This document shows, one piece after another, positions 35,825-47,816 of a stretch of DNA of 64,000 nt. The position numbers were made by a program, and so were the translations under genes. Source of the stretch: Ampelocalamus luodianensis. Lineage: Eukaryota; Streptophyta; Magnoliopsida; Poales; Poaceae. The stretch is taken from contig CM070640.1 in the NCBI GenBank assembly GCA_036346255.1, forward strand, positions 42,386,840-42,450,839. Reading direction: 5' to 3'. The notes under the pieces are model-generated. The model made no database searches. It worked only from the letters and a program-made list of their open reading frames with translations, and was not told the DNA's origin. Every line of letters begins with the position of its first letter. The stretch's first letter is position 1.

Positions 35825-38653
35825 TGTAACATCCCAATTTTCTGAGTTTAAAAATCTTTTAAATAGTTAGTAGGGGAAAATTTACCATTTGGATTTTATT
35901 TGAATTTAATTTCAAAAGCTTAATATTGGACTTTGCAATCAAAAACATTTAATGTGAATAATCCCAAGAGGAACAATAGCCAAAACTATTTTATTTGGGT
36001 TATATGTGCTCAGATATATTTTCTAGATTTTTCTAGAATTTTTCTGAGTTCATTTGCTATTTTCTATTGCTTATTTGAATTTCAGTATTTTCTAAAATAG
36101 AAAAGCTATTTATAATCTCAAAATCCTCTCAGCCTAATCTTTCCGCCCAACCCTATTCCCGACACCAGCAGCCCGACTCATGTGCAGACCAGCTCACCAC
36201 CTACAGCACCTCAGCGACATGCGGGCCCCGCATGTCGCCTCTCTCTCTCTCTCCGGCGCCTCGCTCGTTCTCACCGTCCGATCGAGGATGAGCGGCTAGA
36301 TGCGCGTGAGGTAACCAGACGGTCCGAATGTTCCTTTGATTGTGGGCGTTCGATCACATCGAGCGGTCGATCGTGAGTCCGTTTCGCGATCCGATCCGTC
36401 GAGCCGAATCCTCTCCGCCGCTCTTCGCTCGCGCCGGCATGAGACGTTCCGTGCACGGTGAGCACACCGCGTGATCCTCGTGTCATCCTCTACCTCCGGT
36501 ACCACCCACCGCCGATGAAACGCCGCTGTTCGCCGGAACCCTCGGTCCCGAGCGCGCCGTCGTCGGGTCGGCGTGGCACACCACCTCGCCGCCACCTCGG
36601 CGCCGCGTCGGCGCCGTGCCCTCGTGTCGCCGCGTGGAGCCACGTCGGCGTCGCGTGTGCGCCCGTGGTATTCCACCGCTCCAGATTCAACCGGCTCGGT
36701 AGACTTGGTCTACCGTGAGCCATCTCACTAACATGTGGGTCCCACATGTCAGGTTTTTCTTTTATTTATCTTTTTCTGAAATTCTGAGGGCTGACGTCGT
36801 GATTGCGCAATAATCTGATTTTTCTTTAGAGAAATAATTCGGAAATTCCAGAAAATCTAAATTAGGGTTTCTTTTAGATTTCCAATCTTCCAAAGCCCAT
36901 AACTTTTGCATCCTAACTCCGATTGAGCCCATTCAAATTTCTAAATTTGTCTAAATTAAAGCTCTATTTATCTGAGATTTTTATTTAATTTTTGGAGTTA
37001 GTTTTGCCTCTGTTATTTATTTGTTTTGTTTGTTTGTGTCTCGTTTTGCAGTGTAGACGTCGATTCGTCGGGAATTTTGTGGAAGAAGGAGCACCCAAGA
37101 TCAAGACCAGTACATAGACCTTTTCAAGGCAAGTCATACCTTTGATCATCTTGGACCCAGTTTTCAAATTACTTTGTGTTAAGTTATTGCATTCTACTTT
37201 AATTATTTATTTAAATGCTTTGGGCATAGTTATTATCCAAATTGTTATCACACCTTGGCCTTGTATGTCGTACTTCCTTGTCACCCTAGATTGGTTATGA
37301 GTTGGTAATATTATAGCACCAACGTGGGTTGGTTGGATGCGAGTACAATTGCTTAGCCATGCCACGAGTCATCATCATATGTAAGTTGCAAATATTAATT
37401 ATGACTAAGTGACTATGGAACTTAGTGTGAAACTGTGCTATGTGTTGTTACTTCGTGATGGCATGTGTTGCACTACAACCAACCGGTGGTAAAGGATTTA
37501 GGCCGAGGCAAGTGGTGGAGGCTGTGTGACATGGTGGTCTATGTGATGGGAATGATGGTCTTTGTGACTTAGTTAGAAATTGGAAGTCTTGCCTTGGTCA
37601 ATTAAGGACTTAACTTTGTGCGCCATTGAATGAGCCTTCTTGCATGCGACCACATGCCCGGTATGGGACGGGCTAACTTAGTGTTATGGATTCTCGGCAT
37701 TGATGTTCGGTGGATAGGTTAGGTGTGTGACGGGTGGAGGTGTGACTACTTGGTGGTTGCATCGCGGGACGATTCGTCTTCCCTGTCCAGCGGTGTGTGT
37801 TATACCAATTCTATGTGAGCTGGTATAGCGGTTTGTAAGCACACTGGGAATGTCAATGTTTGAGATGAAGTTTCCGAACTGTTTTGTTACGACTGGTGCT
37901 TGCTACACTAGTTGTATCTTGTGGGTAAAGTGTACAACCTCTGCAGAGTGTTAAATTAATCTATTCGAATAGCCGCGTCCGCGGTCATGGACATGCTCGG
38001 GGATTTCACATGAGGGGTAGTTTTCATAAAATGTGGGAATGGGAGCTGTGTGACCTCAATCATATGGCTATGTGAAATAATCTGTTTAGCTGTGTGTCTT
38101 TGTGGAAACAAATGTTAAAATTATTATTGTCTATTTGTTTTGAATTATGCTTTCAATCTATTATGGTATTCCATTGCAAATGTTGCTTTTATGCAAAAGA
38201 ACCACAGAAGCCTTTTATTTGGAATAAGCCTGCATCTATACATTGCATTCTGTGGTATGATTTGCGAGTACGGTTGTGTACTCACGCTTGTTGTAAAACT
38301 TGCCCAAACCTCTGAAGAGGAGGAGTCTCACTTTGCTTTCGGAGGAGGAGTTGAAGGCGATCGTGCGTTAAGGTATGGATCCCAGTCGGTTGCCTGTGGT
38401 GAATTGGTGGGATCTACGCTGGAGTTTTTCCGTTCCGCTGCTGCTTTATTTCCTGTTGGCCCTGCGTGGCTTAATAAGTGTAAACTCGACCATAAGGTCA
38501 AAACCCTTATTTGTTATTCAAATTAATCATTTACTTTATTTATCGCTTGTGTGGATCGATATTTACCTATGTTAACCCTGTGTGCACTAGCGTGATCCTG
38601 GACTAGTGCAATATACACAGAGGGTTCCAGAATCGTAATTCTGGGTCCCGACA
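35825..38653 (+). mobile_element. Solo LTR of the TGTAACATCC gypsy family, nested in the copia-like element
   Basis: Starts TGTAACATCCCAATTTTC and ends GGGTCCCGACA, the same ends as the surrounding gypsy element. The flanks TGACA (35820-35824) and TGCCA (38654-38658) look like a target duplication with one change. At 2829 bases it is about 0.6 kb shorter than the other copies. The missing part includes the TATAAATAG box, so this is a different subfamily or an internally deleted LTR. It splits the copia-like interior between gag and the extra gene. Confidence 0.8.
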
Positions 38654-38915
38654 TGCCACAACCATCTTGCTCAAGATACAAATAAACAAAATTAAGCAAG
38701 AGAGTAAGAACAACCCTTTTCATAAGATTATCATGAATGCAACCTACACAAGGTACATGGTCTAGATACTTCAATGTAAATACTTGTTACCGAAATGGCA
38801 TTGGCTTATGATATGATATTATTATCCTCATACTTGGCTCCAATTTTGACATATGGTGGAATACACCTCTTCATGAATAAGCCAAGTCTCCAATGCCTCT
38901 CCAAGTACCTATTAA

Positions 38916-40658
38916 TCATTTAAGTGCATTTTTGGTACCCAATACTTGGTTGGGTCCATGAATGTTAGTCACAATACTTTTGGGCACCCAAATTGCCCTT
39001 CTAATAATAGTCTTAGGTGAACTAACAATTCTAGCAAACACATTGCCATTCTTATCCTTCCTAAGCACATAATGATCATTATAAATAATTGGCTTAGGAG
39101 AGATACCTTTGGGACATTCCTTACTAAAATGTCCTTTCTCCCGGCAATTGTAGCAAGTAGGGCTTTTGCTTCCCCTTGATGTCTTCTTTTCTTGCTCATT
39201 GTCGGCTTGTCTCTTACATGAATGTCTTGGTTTGACATCCTTTTGATTTGGACACACCGAGGCAATGTGTCCAAACTTCTTGCATCCAAAGCACTTGATA
39301 ATTTTGAATTGATCTCCATTTTGCTTTGGGTGACTCTTCACCTTCTTCTTGGCGGTGAGACCAAGTCCTCTCTTGTCCATTTTCTTGATAGGGCACTTGG
39401 AGGCAAAGTGACCCTTCTCATTGCAATCAAAGCATTTGATATCCTTGATCTTGTTAGGGCACACGGAAGCAATGTGTCCCTTTTCATAACATCCAAAGCA
39501 TTTGATATTTGAGTATTTCTTTCCTTTTTGCTTTGGGATGAACTTCACCTTTTTCATTTCGATGAAGCCAAGTCCTCTCTTGTAATCTTCCTTATTAGGA
39601 CATTTTGAGGAGAGGTGACCCTTTTGATGACAATCAAAGCACTTGATGTTCTTGTTGTGTCTTTGATTGTGTCTCATCTTGCTATTCTCCCTTTTCTTCA
39701 AGGGAGTGAAGCCGATTCCACTCTTATCACTTGAGTTTCGTTGCTTGCTCAAGATATCATCAAGAGTGGTCTTCCCTTTGTGGATTCTATCCAAGTCATT
39801 TTTCAAATTTGTGACTTGGGCCTTGAGTCTTTTGTTTTCCTCTACAAGATTAGTTTCAACAGGCATAGAGGAAATAGACGCATTTTCACAAGTGCTACAA
39901 GGCATGTCAATTAAATCAACACAAGATGTGGATATGTTAGCTTTAGATGAATTGCAAGAAATAGGAGCTACGCATGGTAAATCATCTATTAGATTACATG
40001 TTACACCTATATCCACCTTGGAGCTAGTATATTCATTTAGGAGGAGCTTTTCATGTTCATCTTTTAGAACATCATAATTATTTTGAAGTAAGACATGTTC
40101 TTTCTTCAAAACTTTGTATTTAGATTTCTCTTCTCCTATATATTCATTAAGCTCTTCTAGCATATCCATCAACTCATCATAAGAAGAATTATTATCATCA
40201 TAATTATTTACCTTCTTATTACCTTTAGCCATAAAGCAATGAGGCGAAGTGGATGGAGTTGATGTCTCATCATCGTTGGAGCTAGAAATTGAGCATTCTT
40301 CTCCCGACATCCATTCTTGTATGCAATCATCACTTGTGGAAGTGGACATTTCATAATATTCTTGAAGATGGGTCCACATCTTATGAACGTTCTCGTGATC
40401 GCATATGGCATCAAACACATCTACACTTAAAGCACTAAATAAAGCGTTAATTGCTTGAGCGTCGAGATGTAAGCATTTCTTTTCCTCAATTGTTGGATCA
40501 AGCCTATCCAATGGAGGAGAAAAGCCAATATCTACAATCCGCCATATATTTAGGCCCATGGCCTTAAAATAACATGACATGCGGATTTTCCAATGTGCAT
40601 AATTTGTGCCATTAAATTTAGGTGTTTCACATAGGTGCATAAAATCTTTAGTCGCCAT
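38916..40658 (-). CDS. Copia-type Gag with five CCHC zinc knuckles (580 residues, intact)
   Basis: Uninterrupted frame beginning MATKDFMHLCETPKF, 43 bases after the primer binding site. Gag forms the virus-like particle and packages element RNA. The N-terminal part (about 12-110) has the DUF4219/UBN2-like pattern FNGTNYAHWKIRM...MWTHLQEYYE. Coiled-coil-rich segments follow at about 165-215 and 280-300. CCHC knuckles lie at about residues 340-353, 387-400, 409-422, 456-469 and 502-515. Knuckles 1-2 and 3-4 form two copies of a 69-residue unit. The C-terminus has the copia-like pattern IWVPKSIVTNIHGPN. No protease, integrase or RT follows on this strand, so the element is non-autonomous. An intact frame in a nested element suggests recent activity or a young copy. 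Confidence 0.85.
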   Translation of the reverse strand: MATKDFMHLCETPKFNGTNYAHWKIRMSCYFKAMGLNIWRIVDIGFSPPLDRLDPTIEEKKCLHLDAQAINALFSALSVDVFDAICDHENVHKMWTHLQEYYEMSTSTSDDCIQEWMSGEECSISSSNDDETSTPSTSPHCFMAKGNKKVNNYDDNNSSYDELMDMLEELNEYIGEEKSKYKVLKKEHVLLQNNYDVLKDEHEKLLLNEYTSSKVDIGVTCNLIDDLPCVAPISCNSSKANISTSCVDLIDMPCSTCENASISSMPVETNLVEENKRLKAQVTNLKNDLDRIHKGKTTLDDILSKQRNSSDKSGIGFTPLKKRENSKMRHNQRHNKNIKCFDCHQKGHLSSKCPNKEDYKRGLGFIEMKKVKFIPKQKGKKYSNIKCFGCYEKGHIASVCPNKIKDIKCFDCNEKGHFASKCPIKKMDKRGLGLTAKKKVKSHPKQNGDQFKIIKCFGCKKFGHIASVCPNQKDVKPRHSCKRQADNEQEKKTSRGSKSPTCYNCREKGHFSKECPKGISPKPIIYNDHYVLRKDKNGNVFARIVSSPKTIIRRAIWVPKSIVTNIHGPNQVLGTKNALK

Positions 40659-40700
40659 CCTTTACTCTCTAGACGGTTAAGTCTAATAAATGAGAGACCA

Positions 40701-40713
40701 GGCTCTGATACCA
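40701..40713 (-). other. Primer binding site of the copia-like element
   Basis: On the minus strand this reads TGGTATCAGAGCC, two bases inside the right LTR. It is complementary to the 3' end of plant initiator-methionine tRNA, the usual primer of Ty1/copia elements. It fixes the element on the minus strand. Confidence 0.85.
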
Positions 40714-40715
40714 CT

Positions 40716-41887
40716 TGTAAGATCGAGGAGGCCGACTAGAGGGGGGGTGAATAGGCGTTTTAAAACTTTTATGCACTAAAACCGATTTCTAATGCGGAAG
40801 TTAATACAAATACGGTTTTGCACAATTAAGACCTAAAAACCACTAGTCTCAACTAGGTGCTCCAACAATGCAAGTCTAATGATAATAATCAATTGAGCAT
40901 GAGCTTGTGAGCAATTCAATTTAGGCAATGTAAATGGCACATAGCTAGGCAATCATTCATACACAATAGATAAGCAACTTAATTATATGAATGTAAATTG
41001 CAATAAGGTAAAGCTCAAAAATGCAAACCACAATTTGACACGGCGATATTTTTCCCGTGGTGATCCAAGACTTGCCGGTCTCCCCTAATCCACGTTGAGG
41101 TAAGTTCAACCTTTTGGATCGGCTCCAAAACGCGAGACAACACCTCCGAGGTAAGTCCAAACCACTTGGACCGGTTCCAACCGAACCAACACCTCTAAGT
41201 GAGTTCAACCGCTTGAACGGACTCCAACTTGAACTTATCACCCCAATCCACTAGGGTTGCTCTTACTCCGCTCCGGAGATGGCGAGCACCAAGCTACTCA
41301 CAAATCGCCCGGGTCTTCTCACAAGCTTCACTTGAGAAGATCACCGACGCACAACACCTCCACGCCATCTAGGTGTCGGCAAACACCAAGAGTAACAAGA
41401 CTCAACTTTCACTTGAACCAAACAAGTGCCAAAGCTCTATGGATAAGCAATCCACAACCTAATGCAACACATGCACTTAGGGTTTGCTCTCAATCACTCA
41501 CTAAGTGCAACACATGCACACAAGAGTACGAGAGGCTTGCTCTTAGCTCAAAGAAACTCAATGGGGCACCAGCAACTCCTTTCTCACACAGCCAAGGTGG
41601 GTATTTATAGCCCACACATAAAAACTAGCCGTTGAGAAAAGATTCCAGAGAATCTGGACAAAACCGGTCGATCAGCCAACTAATGGCGGTCGGACCGCTA
41701 GCGCTAACGGCTATAAAACTATTTGTTGGACTCACAATCGGTCGGACCGCCAACCAATGGCCGGTCAGACCGCTCACGCCGGTCAGACCGCCAGAGGGGC
41801 CGGTCAGACCGCTCGACTGAGCACCGAGCAAAACCAGAAAACAACTCTTCTGGAAAACACGAACCGCCATACAAGATTCGGTACTAC
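40716..41887 (-). mobile_element. 5' LTR (right copy) of the copia-like element, truncated
   Basis: Begins TGTAAGATCGAGG and follows the left copy almost base for base for about 1.17 kb (shorter G run, scattered substitutions). It then stops in GATTCGGTACTA and continues directly into gypsy gag sequence. The promoter-proximal half of this LTR is missing. Five GGTC(A/G)GACC words lie at 41684-41810. The high identity to the left copy points to a fairly young insertion. Confidence 0.8.
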
Positions 41888-44651
41888 CGGTTTCCATCAC
41901 AGTTTAACCGGTTTCCACGCGAGAGTCGTTTAGGCACTGCACCAACTTCACCTCGTCCGGTGCCCGAACTTCGCAACCTGCACCTACCAACCCCAATCCA
42001 GGGAGTAATCAGCAGAACGTACCAAGGGTATGTTACACTTGTCATCAGCCAGGACATTTTGCCAACCAATGTCCGCATAAGGGAACAATCACTCCAGTAC
42101 GCTTCAACCTTGGAGCTACGTCATCCAAGACGCCAGCGCGAGGCATCAACCAAGGAGCTTCACAAGCTGCCGGTCAAGCCGGAGGAGCACCACAGCCGGT
42201 GGCCAGAGGCCGTGTCAACCACGTCACTCTGGAAGGAGCCCAGGAGGCACCGGACGTCGTACTAGGTAAGTTTCTGGTTAACTCAGTACCTGCATCAGTT
42301 TTGTTTGATTCTGGAACTTCGTATTCGTTTGTTTCTGGGATGTTTGCAACCAAGAATAATTTGGAAGTTATGTGTCCTACGCATACTTTGCTAGTCCAGT
42401 CGCCTGGAGCAAAGCTAAGCTATAAAGTGGGATGTTTAGGAGCTAAGTTTCTCATAGCTGGAGTTGAGTTTCTAGCCAACCTAATCGTACTAGATACCCA
42501 AACCTTAGATGTCATTCTTGGCATGAATTGGTTATCCAAGCACAAAGCCGTGCTAAATTGTGGCCACAGAGCCGTAACAGTCGAGGATACCAAGAGAAAC
42601 AAGGTAGAATTTCTAGCCACTTCAGTTCGTGATGGACATCTGTTAGTAAACAGCCTGAAGACCCTTTCCTTAGAAGAGGTACCAGTCGTTAGTGAATATC
42701 CAGATGTATTTCCAGAGGAATTACCAGGAATGCCCCCGGACCGTGACATCGAGTTTGTCATCGACCTAGTGTCAGGGACAGCACCAATTTCAAAGAGACC
42801 TTATCGGATGCCAGCCAATGAATTGGTAGAGATGAAGAAGAAGATAGAAGAACTTCTTGATAAATATTTCGTGAGACCTAGTTCGTCGCCATGGGGAGCA
42901 CCAGTGTTGTTTGTCAAGAAGAAAGATGGAAGCATGAGGATGTGTATCGATTACCGTTCCCTCAACGAGGTTACTATAAAGAATAAGTATCCACTACCCC
43001 GAATTGATGATCTGTTTGATCAGATGAAAAGAGCCGGAGAATTCTCAAAGATCGATCTGCGATCAGGTTACCATTAGCTAAAGATTTGTCCTAAGGATAT
43101 ACCCAAGACCGCTTTCTCAAAGCGGTATGGGCATTATGAGTTCCTAGTCATGTCCTTTGGTCTGACTAATGCCCCCGCATACTTCATGAACATGATGAAT
43201 AAAGTATTCATGAAATATTTGGACAAGTTTGTAGTCGTGTTCATTGATGATATTTTAGTTTACTCCAAGACGGAGGAAGAGCACGCCGAGCATTTAAGGA
43301 TAGTCTTCGAAAAACTCAGAGAGCATCGGTTGTATGCCAAGTTCAATAAGTGTGATTTTTGAAAAAAAGGAAGTTGATTTTCTTGGTCATGTGATGACAG
43401 TCGAGGGAGTAGCAGTTGACCTCGGTAATGTTAAAGCAGTGTTACACTGGGAGCAGCTCAAGACTGTAACTCAAATTCGCAGTTTCTTTGGGATGGCAGG
43501 TTATTACTGTCGTTTCATCGAGGGATTCTCATCAATTGCTAAGCCTCTTACGCAATTGTTGAAGAAGGAGAAAAAGTTCACTTGGACCCCAGCATGCGAG
43601 GAGAGTTTTCAAGAATTGAAGAAGCGTTTGACTTCAGCCCCAGTGCTGATTTTGCCAGATATTCGCAAGGATTTCGATATCTACTGTGATGCTTCGCGTC
43701 AAGGATTAGGATGCGTCCTGATGCAAGAAGGAAGAGCCGTCGCTTATGCGTCAAGGCAATTAAGACCTCACGAGGAGAATTACCCTACCCATGATCTGGA
43801 ATTAGCTGCCGTAGTGCATGCTTTAAAGATTTGGTGTCATTACCTCATTGGTAATCGCTGTGAAGTCTACACAGATCATAAGAGCCTGAAGTACATCTTC
43901 ACCCAGTCAGATTTGAACATGAGACAGAGGAGATGGTTAGAATTGATCAAGGATTATAATCTTAGAATCCACTACCATCCTGGAAAAGCCAATCTAGTTG
44001 CAGATGCTTTGAGTCGTAAGAGTTACTCAATGCTTTGGAGGTGGCGGAATTTTGTTCAGAACTTCAAGACGAGTTTCAGAAGCTAAGGCTAGAAGTCGTA
44101 TATGAAGGATTTGTGGCCAGTTTGGAGGTACAGTCTACTCTGGAACAGCAGATTCGTGAAGTGCAACCGAAGGATTTCGTGGTGTCCGACATCAAACTCA
44201 AAATGGCAGAAGGAAAATTCAAAGATTTTACCAAAGATGATCAAGACATACTCTGGATTAATGGTCGTATCTGTGTACCAGATATTGATGGGTTAAGGCA
44301 ACTAATCTTAAAAGAAGCCCATGACTCGAAGTATTCGATTCACCCTGGAAGTAGTAAGATGTACCCGGATGTTAAGACTAAATTTTGGTGACCAAATTTG
44401 AAGCGAGAAGTCGCAGAGTTCGTTGCCTTGTGCGATATTTGTCAGAAAGTAAAGGCAGAACATCAGAGACCAGCAGGTTTGTTGCAACCGCTGAAGATTC
44501 CAGAATGGAAGTGGGAAGAGATCGGAACGGATTTCATTACCGGTTTACCCAAGACCCAATCGGGTTACGATTCGATCTGGGTAATAGTCGATCATTTGAC
44601 CAAGGTCATCCATTTCCTGCCAGTCAAAATCATGTACTCAGGAGATCGCTT
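41888..44651 (+). pseudogene. Gypsy gag-pol remnant (gag end, protease, RT, RNase H, part of integrase)
   Basis: Interior of the gypsy element whose LTRs are at 27165 and 47816. In order: a CCHC knuckle starting CYTCHQPGHFANQC (42031); protease LFDSGTSYSFVS (about 42300); RT with the active-site motif FIDD (43240-43251); RNase H (about 43665-44020, DASRQGLGCVL and TDHKSLKYI); then the integrase zinc-binding part and the first catalytic Asp (GTDFI). The gene is broken by stops at 43075-43077, 43360-43362 (with frameshift) and 44389-44391 and a frameshift near 44030. It ends abruptly at about 44651 inside integrase. Most of gag is deleted. The domain order RT-RNase H-integrase is that of Ty3/gypsy. 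The LTR ends and sequence style suggest a Tekay/Del-type chromovirus (inference). Confidence 0.85.
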
Positions 44652-47600
44652 TAAAATCTCAGAAAAGCTCTTGGGCCGAGACCCAGCCCAAACCCTCCTT
44701 CGGCCACTCTGTTCGGCCCACCATACGCGAGCCGCCTCTCAGCGGCAGTGGTCCCGTGTGTCAGCCTCCCATCCTCTCTCCTCTCGCGAGCGCGTTGAAC
44801 CTCAGCCGTCCGATTCTCTTTGAACGGTCCGATGGCGTTGTGCCCTCCGGACGTCCGAACGGCACATTGATTGTGAGCCATTCGATCAAGGTTTAACGGT
44901 CAGATGTGGCTAAGGCGTTGAGGTCCGAACATCCCATTCTTTATGACCCTCCGATCTGAATCTAACGGCCATATCTTGTTGGAGCCCGTGTGCACTCGCG
45001 CCTCTGTGCCACTGACGTGTGGGCCCCACATGTCAGGTCTTCGTCTCCGCGACGCGCCCACCTCCGTCCGCCATTGCCGCCTTCTAGAAGCCGTCCGACA
45101 ACAGGACTTTCCTAACTAAAACCTTCTTGATTTCTTCACCAAACTCTATCTCCTCCCTTCTCGCGCCCGTATCTACGTTCAATCGGGATCAAAACCAACT
45201 CTATCTCCGTTTTCGTTCGAAGCCGAGAATATCCCAAATTGGGGATTCCTTATCTCGTGCCGCCCCAGCCCTATAAATAGGTCCCCGAGGTTCGCCCTAC
45301 CCTCCGCAACCCAAAGCCACCATCCACTTTGCCCCACGAGCCCTAGCGCAGCCGCAATCGAGCTTTTAGGGTTTCTCACCGTCGTTCGTTTTCTTCGAAT
45401 TGCGCCACCGTCGACGTCGCCCTACCCTCGTGGTCTGCACCGCCGGGTTCGCCGTCACATCATCTACCTCTAGGAGCCTTCGCCGTCACCTAGATCTCAC
45501 CGAAGCGTCCGTCCGACAAAACCCGAGCCACTCCGCCGCTCCGAGCTCGCTGCCGGTCGCCACCGTCCACCCCAAGCACCCGGAGTTGCATCCTGAGGTT
45601 CGCAATAACCGCAGCTACACATCGGTACCACTCACCGCCGGTAGATCGCCGCCGTTGTCATTGGTTCCCGAGCGCCACCGCCCATCGATCTGATGTGTCA
45701 CGCCACGTGGCTCGCTACCTCAGCATATGCGCGTGCGTGTCGTCCTAGGTGGCGCTGCGTCAACGCCGCGTGGGCACGAGCTTGCCACCCGAGGTGGTTC
45801 CAGATTCAATACGCTCGGTAAACCTGGTCTACCGTGAGCCATCTCACTGGCATGTGGGTCCCACATGTCAGTAATTCCTTTTTATTTCTTTATTCCCGAA
45901 ATCCCTGTGCTGACGTCGTGCTTGTGCAATAATCCGATTTTTCTGTTAATAAATAATTCAGAAATTCCAGTAAATCCAAATTAGGGTTTTCTTTAGATTT
46001 TCAATCTTCGAGAGCCCATAACGTTTGCATCCGAACTCCGATTGAGCCCATTCAAATTCCAAAATTTATCTAAATTCGAGCTCTATTAATCTGAGATTTT
46101 TATTTAATTTTTGGAGTTTGTTTTGCCTCTGTTATTTATTTGTTTTGTTTATTTGTCTCGTTTGCGAGTAGACGTCGATACGTCGGGGAATTTTGGAGAA
46201 GAAGGAGCACCTCAAGATCAAGACCAGTACCTAGACCTTTTCCAAGGCAAGTCATACCTTTGATCATATTGAACCCAGTTTTTAAATTACTTTATTTCAA
46301 AATATTGCATTCTACTTTAATTATTTATTTAAATGCTTTTGGGTATAGTTGTCATCCAAATTGTTATCATCACCTTGACTTTGTATGCCATAATTCCTTG
46401 TCACCCTAGATTGGTTTATTAGTTGGTAATATTGTAGCACCAACGTGGGTTGGTTAGATGCGAGTATAATTGCTTAGCCATGCTACGAGTCTCACATCTC
46501 ATTTGAGTTGCAAATATTAAACCTGACTAAGTGACTATGGAACTTTGTGTAAAACTGTGTGCTATGTGTTATTACTTCGTAATAGCATGTGTTGCACTAA
46601 AACCAACTGGGTGAGAAAGGATTTAGACTAAGGCAAGTGGTGGATACTTTGTGATATGGTGGAAGCTATGTGCATGGGAATAATGATCTTTGTGGCATAG
46701 TTAGAGAATGGAAGTCTTGCCTTGGTCAATTAAGGACTTAACTTTGTACGCCATTGAATTGAGCCTTACTGTACGACCACATGCCTGATGGGACAGTCCT
46801 AACTTAGTAGGTTATGGATTCTTGGCATTGATTACTCAGGTTGTAGGTTAGACTATGGGTAGAGGTGTGTACTACAAGGTAGTCGCATCACATGACGGTT
46901 CGCCGTGTCCCTGTCCAACGATGTGTGTTCGCCGTGTCCCTGTCCAACGATGTGTGTTGTGCCAAAGCGCTTCGTTTGGGTTGGCATAGCGGTTTGTAAG
47001 CACGTCGGGAGTGTCAATATTGAGATGAAGTTTCTGAACCGTTTTGTTATGATTAGTGCTTGCAACACTAGTTGTATCGTGTAGGTAAAGTGTACAATCT
47101 CTGCAGAGTATTAAATCAATCTATTCGAATAGCCGCGTCCGTGGTCATGGACATGCTCGGGGATTTCACACGAGGGGTAGTTTTCATAAAATATTGGGAT
47201 GGGGGCTATGTGATCTAAGTCATATGGCTATGTGAAATAATCTGTTTAGCTTTGTGTCTTTGTGAAAATAACTGTTAAATTACTATTGTCTATTTGTTTT
47301 GAATTGCATTTCAATCTATTATCGTATTCAATTGCAAATGTTGCTTTTATGCAAAAGAACCACATAAGCCTTTTCTTTGGAATAAACCTGCATCTATAAA
47401 TTGCATTCTGTGGTATGATTTGCGAGTACGGTTGTGTACTCACGTTTGTTGTAAAACTTGCGCCCAAACCTACAGAAGAGGAGGAGTCTATGCCTGCTTT
47501 CGAGGAGGAGTTCAACGAAGGTTGCTGATCGTTAAGGTCTGGATCCCAGTCGGTCGCCTGTGGTGAATTGATGGGATCTACGCTGAAGTTATTTCTGTTC

Positions 47601-47816
47601 CGCTACTACTTTATTTCATGTTAGACCTGTGTGGCTCAATAAGTGTAAACTCGACCATAAGGTCAAAACCTTATTTGCTATTCAAACTAATCGTTACTTT
47701 ATTTATCGTTTGTGTGGATTAATATTCACCTGTGTTGACACTGTGTGCACTAGCGTGATCCTGGACTAGTGCATTATACTCAGAGGGTTCTAGAATCGTA
47801 ATTTTGGGTCCCGACA
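44652..47816 (+). mobile_element. 3' LTR of the gypsy element, missing its first ~285 bases
   Basis: Matches the 5' LTR from AAAATCTCAGAAAAGCTC onward, with a TATA box at 45272-45280, and ends GGGTCCCGACA followed by GAAAA (47817-47821). That is the same five bases as before 27165, which proves that the two LTRs bound one insertion. A 29-base tandem duplication is present at 46900-46957 (TCGCCGTGTCCCTGTCCAAC and following). Chance frames occur in its GC-rich parts. Confidence 0.85.

Noticed and set aside
41723..42265. 180-residue plus-strand frame across the copia/gypsy junction
   Set aside because: It is out of frame with the gypsy gag-pol reading, which contains the zinc knuckle at 42031 and the protease; the frame is a shadow across a deletion join.
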